From Thalassoglobus sp. JC818 (GTDB lineage: Bacteria > Planctomycetota > Planctomycetia > Planctomycetales > Planctomycetaceae), in assembly GCF_040717535.1 (NCBI RefSeq), contig NZ_JBFEFI010000004.1:372001-436000 (forward strand): 64,000 nt of DNA, written 5' to 3'. A program made the position numbers and the translations under genes. Under the pieces are notes generated by a model. The model did not search any database. It was not told the origin of the DNA and saw nothing but the letters and a program-made list of their open reading frames with translations. Shown piece by piece: positions 27,177 to 35,556 of this stretch (the stretch's first letter is position 1; every line of letters starts with the position of its first letter).

Positions 27177-27467
27177 TCATTCGACGGAATTCTGAGAGAT
27201 CGTCGACAGTATAATTCCTTGCCGCTGTAGCTCGTCGAAACCCTCTTTGATCAGCTTGCGAAAGCACTCTGGACAGTCCGTTTGATCGGGAGGAATCTTG
27301 CCAGCTTGGTCGAGAGTAAGGGTGACAGTTTCGCCGCAACTGCTGCAGGTTCTTTCAATGCAGGCGACCGAATGCTCACGCTGCAAACTCCCAACTTGTT
27401 TGACGATTCGGACGACCCCCGTTGCACGAACTACGTGGTTCTTGTTCTGATGTTCAGGTTTTTCCAT
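27177..27467 (-). CDS. Small zinc-ribbon protein, function unknown
   Basis: A 96-residue protein with CSSC (about 42-45) and CPEC (about 65-68), spaced as in a zinc ribbon, and charged flanks. AAGGGA is placed eight bases before ATG 27467, which supports expression. It lies between the DUF1851 gene and the 174-residue unknown, all on the minus strand but with gaps of almost 400 bases, so an operon is doubtful. It may bind nucleic acid or a protein partner. No specific family was recognised. Confidence 0.55.
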   Translation of the reverse strand: MEKPEHQNKNHVVRATGVVRIVKQVGSLQREHSVACIERTCSSCGETVTLTLDQAGKIPPDQTDCPECFRKLIKEGFDELQRQGIILSTISQNSVE

Positions 27468-27864
27468 AGCAATTCCCTTCTGGCGAGCCGATTTCTATCT
27501 AATTGCACACTCCATCACGGAGTTGCTAAAGGACAGACAAATCTGTACGAAAATGATATGCCGCATGAGTGGGAAGAACTCTCATCCGCGTACTCTTCAA
27601 CAACCACCCATACTCTCAGTGTACGAAACACATCTGCGTTTGGTCCATTCGTCGAACGCGTTTGTTGCCAGAGCAGTAAGCAAAATGGTTCCTACTACCT
27701 TGAATTCGACAGCCCATTCTCACCGAATTGAACACTGATGGCTGTATTTGATGGATCTCAGCAGTCAACTGAAAGCGTCTGAATAGGTCGTCGCTGACAG
27801 TGAGTGCGGGGTTGTGAAATTCTTGCCTGAGCAACCATCTAGATGAAGCGTGGGGGACCCTTCT
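27468..27864. other. Intergenic region, no gene accepted
   Basis: 397 bases. Plus-strand frames here (27282-27731 and 27523-27738) overlap the zinc-ribbon gene or lack start signals, and their translations resemble nothing. Confidence 0.4.
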
Positions 27865-28389
27865 TCATTTGTCTTCATTTTTCTCTCTGACTTCATACCT
27901 GCCTTCTTCTTTGATCCATATGAGATCTTCTCCTTGGCGCCATTCAATGGGGCGAGCTGGGAAACCAGCAAGAAGAGTTTCGATCAGAGACCTCCACTTC
28001 CTGTGGTCTTTCGGAGCAGGTTGGATTGTGGAAAGATCAGTTAACAGCTCTTTCAGAATGTACCTGATGACATCCAGCCATGGTTGACCACGATGTCGAT
28101 ATGAGATGCTCTGTTTTGAACCTGGTGACGATCCGGTTTGAACAAAATTCTGATCGAGAATTTTGACAGCAAAAAGTGGCTGTGTCTCAATGTGCATAAT
28201 CACTGTGTTCAGCCAGCCATCCGCATCGTCCAGCCACTTTAAACGTGCCTGTTTCTTCTTGGTTCGCATGCCGGACTCAATGGCACGCTGACGCAGCCAC
28301 GGAATAACCTGATATTGAACCTTGAGCAGTAGCGAAACAGGCTCGAACTTCTCGGGATAGCCTTCTGGATAGGGAGAACCCATTGTCAT
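27865..28389 (-). CDS. Hypothetical protein next to the STAND NTPase
   Basis: A 174-residue soluble, basic protein of unknown family. It is rich in Trp, Lys and Arg with probable helices (LLLKVQYQVIPWLRQRAIES; then KWLDDADGWLNTVIMHIE) and a charged C-terminus. GAAGGAG lies seven bases before ATG 28389, a good initiation signal. It is 171 bases downstream of the STAND gene on the same strand, so it could be co-transcribed and part of the same system. No catalytic motif was recognised. Confidence 0.6.
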   Translation of the reverse strand: MTMGSPYPEGYPEKFEPVSLLLKVQYQVIPWLRQRAIESGMRTKKKQARLKWLDDADGWLNTVIMHIETQPLFAVKILDQNFVQTGSSPGSKQSISYRHRGQPWLDVIRYILKELLTDLSTIQPAPKDHRKWRSLIETLLAGFPARPIEWRQGEDLIWIKEEGRYEVREKNEDK

Positions 28390-28560
28390 CGCTAATCTCC
28401 TTCAATGGGGTTCTTGTAATTTAATGAAGCGGAAACGATGAATAGCCGAGTAGCGACGGAATGTTCGTCGAACACCACATTCTTCCTCGGGTCAATTCAA
28501 GGAAGTTTCGGAGAAGCCAATTGCAGGGAATTCTATTCAGCATTCAAAGAACGAAATCAG

Positions 28561-31287
28561 CTACTCACACTCGCATCCCAACCGCTCCAGTTCTTGCTCG
28601 GCATAGCGTCTCACATGATCATTTTCAGTTTCAATTGCAATCTCCATGACACTCTTTAGATCACGACATGCCTCTTCCCTTCTTCCCATTGCAGCTTGAA
28701 TGGAAGCGCGGCGATAGTAAGCTTCCGAGAGCCGATCCACATCTCCCTGCTCGCTTTTAATCACCCAAGTGAAATCCTCAATAGCGGCCTGCGAGTCTCC
28801 CAATTCACTACGCGCAATACCTCGGTAAAAATACGCAACTACGGCATTAGCCAAAGGTGACTCTTCCATCTCAATCACCTGCGAGTAATTTTCAATGGCA
28901 GCCTGTAAGTCTCCCAACTGAAAGTACGCAACACCTCGGTCGACATAGGCCTTTGTGACGTGATCCAGAGATGCCTGCTCCATCTCAATCACACAAGTGA
29001 AATCCTTAATGGCTGCCTGTAAATCTCCTGATTCACCATGCGCATCACCTCGGTTGAGACGGGCCTGTGCGACCTGATCATGAGATGCGTCCTCCAAATC
29101 AATCACTTGCGAGTAATCTTCAATGGCTGCTTGTAAGTCTCCCAGGAGTTCGTGCGAATAACTTCGGTTGGAATAGGTTTCGACGAGCAGAATGACAGGT
29201 ACCCCCTCCATCTCAATGGCTCTAGTAAAATGCTCAATGGCTGCCTTCTGGTCTCCCAATCTGCCATGTATAGTTCCCAAGTGAGAATAGGCCAGTGCGA
29301 CCTGAAGCACAGGCGCCCCTTCCATCTCGATCACTCGCGTATAATCTTCGCTTGCTGCCTGGAAATTTTCAAAATTATAGTGCGTTGCGCCTCGAAGAAT
29401 GAGCGCCATCGCTAACGCATCTCGTCTGGGATGCGCCTGCAACAGAGCCTCCCACCGATTGGTGGATGTTTGATTCTCTGGATTGATCACATTGCCAAAC
29501 GCAGCGGCGATCGCTTTTATCCAGTAAGAGGATTCTCTTGGTGACTCAAACTGCTCAATTTGCTGATGGTTGGGAAAGGTGCTTAGAGTGCGAGCCATGA
29601 AGTCGCCGATCTTCCGTTCATTGCGGCTCCATGCAGCGTCGAGTAGTGCGGTGGTTTCTTCGGTGATAATTCCCTGATTCGGGTGTTGGACAGAAAACCT
29701 GCCAGCCAGGCGTTCCAGGACGAACAGTTCGCCCAGAAGGTCAGGTTCGAGCGGGACCATCGCATCATTTCCATGTGCTCCCCCCAAACCAGTAAGTAAG
29801 TGAATCTGCTCTTCATCGAAGCTTACGCGTGTTGGCAGGTTTAAGCCTCCTTGTGCCAATTCATCGGCCTCGGTTCGCGATACATCGCCGGACATCGTTG
29901 CCAGTACCAGCATGTTGACGTGTGCTTCATCGATTCGGTGCTTCTTCCATTGTTGCACTTCCCGATTCAGAATGGCCTTGATGAGATCACTGACATTCCA
30001 TTTTTGGGCGAATTGTGGATTGTCGATCAAGGTCTCTGCAAAGAGCACTGCTAACAAGGGACGGCATTCAGGATCGATTTGTTTGAACGTCTTAAGAGTG
30101 GTTCGACGGTCTGGATGAGCGATCTCGAACTCATCGAAAATCTGCGAGAAGATCGTCCAGAGTTGATCGTCGTTGAGGCGAGTCAACTCTCGAGGAGGTT
30201 CGTACAGATAATCTTCCAGCGAAGCAAAGTTATCCTGCCACCAGGGGTCTTGATCAGAATGTTTACGTTCGAGGAGCAGCACGCGCACAGGATGATCAAA
30301 ATGGCGACTGCGAGGAATGAGGTCTTTCAGGATCGTTGCGGTTTCTTCGGCGCGGCGAGCAACATAATCGACCACAATTAACGTTGGTCGATCCGGTTTC
30401 CAACCTTCCCAATCGTTGTAGCTGCCATCATTCTTCCCGAGATCTTTTAGAAACCCGGCGAGCCAGCCTCGTGACTTGGCATACAAAACTGTCTCCAGTG
30501 CCAGTCGTGACTTTCCCACGCCACCGGGAGCGGTCAACATCCACCAACGACATCGATCGGTTCCGCTCATTAAGAAGTCGTTCAGTGCTTTTTGTTCGGT
30601 CGCTCGACCGATGTGGGGAACACGTCGATGCGTGAAGACGAATCGCGCCAATTTCTGTTGATGCTCCTCAGGGTTGTACACTTCCTCTGCTAAGATGAGA
30701 GGAGGTTGCGGACGCAAATCGCGAAGTTCATCAAAGAGTTCTTGATGAAGTTGGTGCACAGCGACTGAGAGATCAGAGATGTCATCACGCGTAAAATCCA
30801 ACTCGCGAACCAGAGTTTCCTGATGCAATAGCAACCAGTTTGAAAGCTGCTCCTGCCAAGCTTGACTTTCCTCAATCGACGACTTCCACTCTTCTTGGTA
30901 GTCAGCGAAAGCTTGTGCAAAAGCGGCTTGATCGTCCCAGTTGCGGGACATCAAATTCAGCAACACTGCGAATGGTTTTCGCGCGTCGTCCTCAGGCATC
31001 TCAGCAATTGCATCTGGATACCGCGCCGCCAAGTCTTCCACAGCAATTTCGGCACCGGCGATCTTCGGGAGAATGCTCTTGTGAAGGTAATCACGGATCT
31101 CGCCAATCTTCTTCCCCTGTGCCCATTCCTGGAAGAATTCAACTGCCGGGAAAACTCCGAGGCCAACTGCAAGCAGAGCGTAAAAGCCCAGTGCCCCAGA
31201 AGCCGGGACAACCAGAGGTGACAAGGCTGCAAAGGTCGCCGCAGCCCCTGCATACTTCATGAATAGGCTGGAAACATTGCTGTACAT
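28561..31287 (-). CDS. Membrane-anchored STAND NTPase with C-terminal TPR array
   Basis: A 908-residue protein in three parts. Residues about 12-52 hold two membrane helices. After a helical linker comes a P-loop module: IGRATEQKALNDFL, Walker A with GGVGKS (about 255-260), Walker B TLIVVDYV (about 302-309) and a sensor strand VRVLLLER. From about 600 to 890 run TPR repeats of 38 residues with the core GDLQAAIEDYSQVIEME. Such signal-transducing ATPases oligomerise when the repeats bind a trigger and fire the N-terminal effector; many act in phage defence (Avs, bNACHT). ATG 31287 is preceded by AAGGG. A defence role, perhaps through membrane disruption, is inference; general signalling is the alternative. 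Confidence 0.85.
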   Translation of the reverse strand: MYSNVSSLFMKYAGAAATFAALSPLVVPASGALGFYALLAVGLGVFPAVEFFQEWAQGKKIGEIRDYLHKSILPKIAGAEIAVEDLAARYPDAIAEMPEDDARKPFAVLLNLMSRNWDDQAAFAQAFADYQEEWKSSIEESQAWQEQLSNWLLLHQETLVRELDFTRDDISDLSVAVHQLHQELFDELRDLRPQPPLILAEEVYNPEEHQQKLARFVFTHRRVPHIGRATEQKALNDFLMSGTDRCRWWMLTAPGGVGKSRLALETVLYAKSRGWLAGFLKDLGKNDGSYNDWEGWKPDRPTLIVVDYVARRAEETATILKDLIPRSRHFDHPVRVLLLERKHSDQDPWWQDNFASLEDYLYEPPRELTRLNDDQLWTIFSQIFDEFEIAHPDRRTTLKTFKQIDPECRPLLAVLFAETLIDNPQFAQKWNVSDLIKAILNREVQQWKKHRIDEAHVNMLVLATMSGDVSRTEADELAQGGLNLPTRVSFDEEQIHLLTGLGGAHGNDAMVPLEPDLLGELFVLERLAGRFSVQHPNQGIITEETTALLDAAWSRNERKIGDFMARTLSTFPNHQQIEQFESPRESSYWIKAIAAAFGNVINPENQTSTNRWEALLQAHPRRDALAMALILRGATHYNFENFQAASEDYTRVIEMEGAPVLQVALAYSHLGTIHGRLGDQKAAIEHFTRAIEMEGVPVILLVETYSNRSYSHELLGDLQAAIEDYSQVIDLEDASHDQVAQARLNRGDAHGESGDLQAAIKDFTCVIEMEQASLDHVTKAYVDRGVAYFQLGDLQAAIENYSQVIEMEESPLANAVVAYFYRGIARSELGDSQAAIEDFTWVIKSEQGDVDRLSEAYYRRASIQAAMGRREEACRDLKSVMEIAIETENDHVRRYAEQELERLGCECE
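28740..29400 (-). repeat. 114-bp tandem repeat encoding 38-residue TPR units
   Basis: A conserved core around CAATGGCTGCCTGTAAGTCT (plus strand) recurs at 28779, 28893, 29007, 29121, 29235 and, more diverged, 29349, exactly 114 bases apart. The period is in frame and equals one 38-residue TPR unit of the STAND protein. Near-identity of neighbouring units at DNA level suggests recent duplication or conversion. Confidence 0.9.
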
Positions 31288-31469
31288 CAACCGCCCTTAC
31301 AAAGACTTTTCTATCAGTTGTAGGCAATCCAGTGTAGCGTTTCACTCAGTTGTTGTCTTAGGAAGTGCTTCTATCGCTCGGGAAACGTCGTACCAAGTCG
31401 CGATTGATGGGCAAGTTCTGCAGAGTCCTACTGACGACTATCTCCCCGAATTTGCTAGAGTTAAGCAGC

Positions 31470-31772
31470 ATGAACGATCCAAAACACCTTCGACGTATTC
31501 AATTGACACTTGCCAATCGACCGACCGGAAACACTCGACACTTCGGTGGTGGAGAATTCCTGCCAGTTCCAGCTGAGCTGCGTATCGTTCAATACGAAAA
31601 CGACGCGGGGTTTTACTTGTTCTATTGTGACAAAACCGGCTTAAAGATCACTGACACGTATCACGATTCAATCGAGCAGGCGATGACTCAGGCAAGTTTT
31701 GAATTCACCATCCACGAAGACGAATGGGAAGTTTTCGACACTCCCGCTCAGATGGTCCGTCATAAAAGATGA
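31470..31772 (+). CDS. Small conserved-looking hypothetical protein
   Basis: A 100-residue soluble protein with mixed alpha/beta character: RIVQYENDAGFYLFYCD, then TDTYHDSIEQAMTQASFEF. No family recognised. ATG 31470 gives a compact protein; the frame is open from 31365 but that part is basic and unlike the rest. It is divergent from the STAND gene, with about 180 bases between. Amino acid composition and length look like a genuine small protein. Confidence 0.6.
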   Translation: MNDPKHLRRIQLTLANRPTGNTRHFGGGEFLPVPAELRIVQYENDAGFYLFYCDKTGLKITDTYHDSIEQAMTQASFEFTIHEDEWEVFDTPAQMVRHKR

Positions 31773-31890
31773 ATACCGTCAGTAGCGAGGTGTTCAACTA
31801 TCGACCAACGACCGAATTCGAAAGTTCCGCAGCTCAGGGTCGATGAAAATCAACGAAAACAAGCGAGTGCTTCGGAGCCGTGAGCACTGC

Positions 31891-32472
31891 TTAGTAAGAA
31901 TAAGCGGCGCGGAGTTTGGCTAGGAGGGATTGTTCCAGCAGGGGGTCGCGGCCGACGGGGATCCAGAGAGAGGGGGATGTTTGTCCGACGACGGGGTCGA
32001 GGTCGACTGAGAGTGGTAAGCTTTCCTGGAAGGTGGCAGCTCCGGGGGAGTTGGCTGCGACGCCAGGAAGGTCTTCGATTTCTTTGTAAGCTGCGACGCT
32101 GACGACGTAGCCACGGCCCTGGTCGTCGAGTTGAAAGCTGACTTCGACGATTCTGCGGACGGACTGCAGGGTGCCTTCGATCCGATTCTCAAAACCGACG
32201 GCGTCCTTGTGCCACGGTTCGAAGATGCTGGCTCCGACTTTCGGTGCGGTGCGAATCACTTTCGCCAGACGGTTTTCGCGTTCGATCTCGAAGTTGAATT
32301 CGTGAAGCACGTCAATCGCGCGTTCCCAAACAACTTCATCGTTGGTTGTCGCAACGTAAATCGCTCCGCCAATCGGCTGCTGTCCGCGCACGTCCCCTCC
32401 GTGGAAGGGTGCTGAAGCACATCCATTTCCAACAATAAGCAACAGAAGTAGGAGGGGAAGAATTCGATGCAC
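31891..32472 (-). CDS. Lipoprotein of unknown function
   Basis: A 193-residue protein beginning with a Leu-rich signal and the lipobox-like VGNGC (Cys about 18), so it is probably lipidated after export. The mature part has DEVVWERAIDVLHEFNFEIERENRLAKVIRT, split here as DEVVWERAIDVLHEF and NFEIERENRLAKVIRT, an alpha/beta pattern, and ends in LLEQSLLAKLRAAYSY. The start codon appears to be GTG 32472. The family was not recognised. It is divergent from the prenyltransferase-repeat gene. Confidence 0.72.
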   Translation of the reverse strand: MHRILPLLLLLLIVGNGCASAPFHGGDVRGQQPIGGAIYVATTNDEVVWERAIDVLHEFNFEIERENRLAKVIRTAPKVGASIFEPWHKDAVGFENRIEGTLQSVRRIVEVSFQLDDQGRGYVVSVAAYKEIEDLPGVAANSPGAATFQESLPLSVDLDPVVGQTSPSLWIPVGRDPLLEQSLLAKLRAAYSY

Positions 32473-32805
32473 CGTTCGCGACTCGGTGTAGATAGGATGG
32501 ACAGGTCAGAACTCTCGTTGAATTCAAGAAACGCCGCAAGACCATTCTCGTTTGGGAGGTGTCGCGCGGCAGACTCTGCAGCACTTCGACCTGCCGTTTG
32601 AAGAGTGAGGGCTGATGGTCGGTCAAACCGAAGCCTCTTCGTCTGTGGAGATGGATGCACGTCTATGCAGTTGGGCTGCTTCGATGATTTGGATCTCACC
32701 ATTTCAGCCGGTAGAATGTCATTCTTACAATTTCGCACCCGCTTGAGACGTGACGTCTCACGCACGCGATGCACTTCAGGACCTACGTGTCAGAAGGATC
32801 ATTCA
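32473..32805. other. Divergent intergenic region (lipoprotein / prenyltransferase-repeat protein)
   Basis: 333 bases between divergent starts. It must carry two promoters. No hairpin or operator-like element stood out. Confidence 0.4.
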
Positions 32806-33930
32806 ATGACAGGACGAAGATTTCCCGGCATTACAGCAACCAGCTGGCTGTCATGTGCCTTGTTCGTGTTCACAGCGACAGCAGTTTTTGCGGTCGGCCC
32901 GGATCTTGATCAACTGCAGGAGTCGCGACAAAAGGGAATCGAATTCCTTTCGATCTCCCAAGGCAGCGACGGAAGCTGGACGTCGCCACATGCTCCAGGG
33001 ATTACGGGGCTGGTCGCTCACTCGTTAATGCAGAGCGGATTGACCGCCGACGACGAAGTTGTGGCATTGGCTCTGAAGCACCTTGAGAGTCACATCAAGC
33101 CTGACGGCGGAATCTATGATGTCGATTCCACCCACAGAAACTATGAAACCTCCATTGCACTGCTGGCGTTCGATTCAGCCAACACAGACGGTCGGTACGA
33201 CGAGAGAATTGCCGAAGCTGTCAAGTTTCTGAAGAAGCTCCAATGGGATGACGAAGAAACCGGCTCGACGACTCACACTTCGTTTGGCGGAGCGGGCTAT
33301 GGACGTCACCAACGGCCTGATTTGTCGAACACGACCTTCTTTGTGGAAGCTTTGAAGACTGCCGGAGTCGCTGACGACGATCCTGCGATGAAGAACGCAC
33401 TGATCTTTATCTCACGCTGCCAGAATCTCGAAAGTGAACACAACACCACGGAATTCGCTGCGAAAGTCAACGACGGCGGTTTCTACTACACGCCTGCTGC
33501 GGGTGGATCTTCACAGGCTGGGACAACTCCGGATGGCGGACTGCGGTCTTACGCCAGCATGACTTATGCAGGTTTGAAGAGCATGATTTACGCGGGTGTC
33601 GCTCAAGATGATGAGCGTGTCCAAGCTGCCCGGAACTGGATTCGCGACTTCTATACGCTTGAAGAAAATCCTGGGATGGGACAGCAGGGACTCTTCTACT
33701 ACTACCACACATTCGCGAAGACTCTCGCTGTCCTGAACGTGAACGAGTTCGAAGAAGCTGACTCGACTCGGCATGACTGGCGGAAGGAACTGGCCGAACA
33801 CCTCTTCTCGATTCAGAAAGAGAATGGAAGCTGGGTCAATCCGACAGATCGCTGGTACGAGGGAGATCCCAACCTGGTCACAGGTTATTCGCTCATGGCT
33901 CTCAAATACTGTGAGCCGACTTCCAACTAG
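32806..33930 (+). CDS. Secreted prenyltransferase/squalene-oxidase repeat protein
   Basis: A 374-residue exported protein with a signal peptide (about 1-30). The mature part has the alpha/alpha toroid repeats of terpene cyclase-like proteins, seen as QGSDGSWTSPHAPG, KPDGGIYD, NDGGFYYTP, and QKENGSWVNPTDRWYE. The Q-x-x-x-G-x-W motif is plain, but the DxDD or other cyclase catalytic motif is not evident. Planctomycetes encode many such exported proteins, and a binding or structural role is more likely than terpene chemistry. AAGGA lies before ATG 32806. A strong bidirectional terminator follows the gene. Confidence 0.85.
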   Translation: MTGRRFPGITATSWLSCALFVFTATAVFAVGPDLDQLQESRQKGIEFLSISQGSDGSWTSPHAPGITGLVAHSLMQSGLTADDEVVALALKHLESHIKPDGGIYDVDSTHRNYETSIALLAFDSANTDGRYDERIAEAVKFLKKLQWDDEETGSTTHTSFGGAGYGRHQRPDLSNTTFFVEALKTAGVADDDPAMKNALIFISRCQNLESEHNTTEFAAKVNDGGFYYTPAAGGSSQAGTTPDGGLRSYASMTYAGLKSMIYAGVAQDDERVQAARNWIRDFYTLEENPGMGQQGLFYYYHTFAKTLAVLNVNEFEEADSTRHDWRKELAEHLFSIQKENGSWVNPTDRWYEGDPNLVTGYSLMALKYCEPTSN

Positions 33931-33963
33931 AGACTGAGCGTTTGCTGAGCGATTCAAAAAGAA

Positions 33964-33996
33964 AAACAGGCACTGGATTAATTCCAGTGCCTGTTT
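33964..33996. terminator. Bidirectional intrinsic terminator
   Basis: A perfect 14-bp stem (AAACAGGCACTGGA / TCCAGTGCCTGTTT) around loop TTAAT, preceded by an A-rich run and followed by CGTTTT. It separates two convergent genes and can serve both. Confidence 0.92.
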
Positions 33997-34027
33997 CGTT
34001 TTGGCGTGCTCTTTGTCGATCGATCGG

Positions 34028-35146
34028 CTACTGCTTTGCAACAAGTGTTGGAACGATCAGTGATGGTGGAGTTTCTGGACTTGCCTTCTGTGTGGCTCGA
34101 GAAGTTTGCCAGCCAGCAACCTGAATCACCGAAGGAGTCCCTTCAGGCTGAGTGGCCACTGGTCCACCGCTTGGTGTTGGTTCCAGTTCTTGCTGTGAAG
34201 GAGTTGGCTCAGGCGACTTGCGGTAAACTGGAGACTGAAGAGGAATCTCACTTCCAGTTGGAACCGAGTTAAGATTCAAAGTTCCTTTGTCACGATTCGC
34301 TGACTGAGAGTTGTCGTTTCCGCCTGCTGTCGCTGGGGTTGGTTCGTTGGATCTTGCTGTGGTTCCGCCGGTTGGGTCGACGTAGACCATTCGAGTTTGA
34401 GTTCCGACAGCGACGCGTTTCTTGGTCGTGTAAGGCTCGTAAGCAGTGTAAGTCGTTGGTTCCCAGACGGTCTTTTGAACAGCGACTTTTTGAGTTGTAG
34501 TGACAGGAATCACTTTCGCGACGTTGTAGGTGACCTGGCGAGTTGTCGGAACCTGAACGACACGTTGAACAGGAACATTATAGGTCACGACGTTCGGGAT
34601 GTACTCGCGGCGAGCAACTGCGTTAGGAGTCATCGTGTTCCGGAATGCGTACCCAAGGCGATTCAGTTCTCCGACCAAACCTGGACGACCATCGTAGAGG
34701 CAAGGAGACATCTTCGGCACAGGCTGCCATGTTGTCCGCCAGTAGCTGTTGTTCTGGGTCATCGGCTGCACTTCGGTCACCGTCTGATTGATGTAAGTCG
34801 GGACGTCGACAGTTTTTGTTTCGTTGATTGTCTGGTAGGTCACCACTTCGCGATCTTCCATCACGGTGACAACTTTCGGGACTTGTGCCTGCTTTTCGAC
34901 AGTTCGATATTCGACGACATCGACATCTTTGTAGACAGTGCTCGTGACTGGCTTCATGCACGGGCAGTCACTGACCGACGCCGTTTGAATTGTCGGTGCG
35001 TAGGCCATCGGCGCCGCCATGACCTGCTGAGGCATGTACGGAGTGCAGCAGTAGTTGGGACCGAAGAATTGAGCGTTTGCGGTTGTGCTGAATCCAGCCA
35101 CAAGACACAGCAAAGCTGCTCCTGAAAGTGTGCGTGTTGCGAACAT
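34028..35146 (-). CDS. Secreted YTV-like repeat cell-surface protein
   Basis: A 372-residue exported protein with a signal peptide ending near NAQ (about 26). The body consists of short beta-rich repeats with Val-Tyr/Thr-Val patterns, for example YKDVDVVEYRTVEKQAQVP, then VVTYQTINETKTVDVPTY, YNVPVQRVVQVPTTRQVTYN and YEPYTTKKRVAVGTQ. The last 100 residues are Pro/Ser/Thr-rich. Planctomycete cell-wall proteins with YTV domains have a similar look; membership is a suggestion. ATG 35146 is chosen because AGGAA precedes it, although the frame is open to 35395. A structural envelope role is likely. Confidence 0.75.
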   Translation of the reverse strand: MFATRTLSGAALLCLVAGFSTTANAQFFGPNYCCTPYMPQQVMAAPMAYAPTIQTASVSDCPCMKPVTSTVYKDVDVVEYRTVEKQAQVPKVVTVMEDREVVTYQTINETKTVDVPTYINQTVTEVQPMTQNNSYWRTTWQPVPKMSPCLYDGRPGLVGELNRLGYAFRNTMTPNAVARREYIPNVVTYNVPVQRVVQVPTTRQVTYNVAKVIPVTTTQKVAVQKTVWEPTTYTAYEPYTTKKRVAVGTQTRMVYVDPTGGTTARSNEPTPATAGGNDNSQSANRDKGTLNLNSVPTGSEIPLQSPVYRKSPEPTPSQQELEPTPSGGPVATQPEGTPSVIQVAGWQTSRATQKASPETPPSLIVPTLVAKQ

Positions 35147-35556
35147 GTGAATGTTCCTGATCATTAAAGAGATTGAGAGAGGAGGTTTCCGAATGGAGAG
35201 TGGCGAGGCGATCCGGGGAGCAATCTGCCTCATGTCGTGGGGGTGGTTTTTTACGGCAATTCCCCGAATAGGGTCAAGATGAACGGACAATTCTGCCGAA
35301 GGGTTTCGATTCTTTGCAATTGTTACATTGGACGAGTGGATCACCGAAGTTTGCTGAAGTCTGTTCAACTCGTCGAAACGGCGGTTTTTGAGCACACGCC
35401 AATGCGAAATTGTCGGTCATCTCAAAAAATGAGACTTGAACACGCAGCAACGATCACGCTCATGAGGGCGCGACTTGTGTTTCGCTGAAACTTTGAAGAC
35501 AACATGTTACGCTTTGGTTTTCTTCGATATGTCATTCTTTTTCAGATGCACGACCA
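35147..35556. other. Divergent intergenic region (YTV-like protein / arylsulfotransferase)
   Basis: 410 bases. A GAGAGAGGAGG purine stretch lies near 35172-35185 on the plus strand, but no gene follows it at proper spacing. No further elements were resolved. Confidence 0.4.

Noticed and set aside
27282-27731. 149-codon plus-strand frame
   Set aside because: Overlaps the zinc-ribbon gene on the other strand; no start signal or family resemblance.
28740-29400. Possible CRISPR-like array because of regular spacing
   Set aside because: The 114-bp units are coding TPRs without conserved repeat plus unique spacers.
17000-32000. Prophage or integrative element
   Set aside because: No integrase, transposase, att repeats, tRNA boundary or phage structural gene was seen, despite accessory content.
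35237-35488. 83-codon plus-strand frame in the surface-protein/sulfotransferase gap
   Set aside because: No start signal, unlike any family; spans the presumed promoter region.
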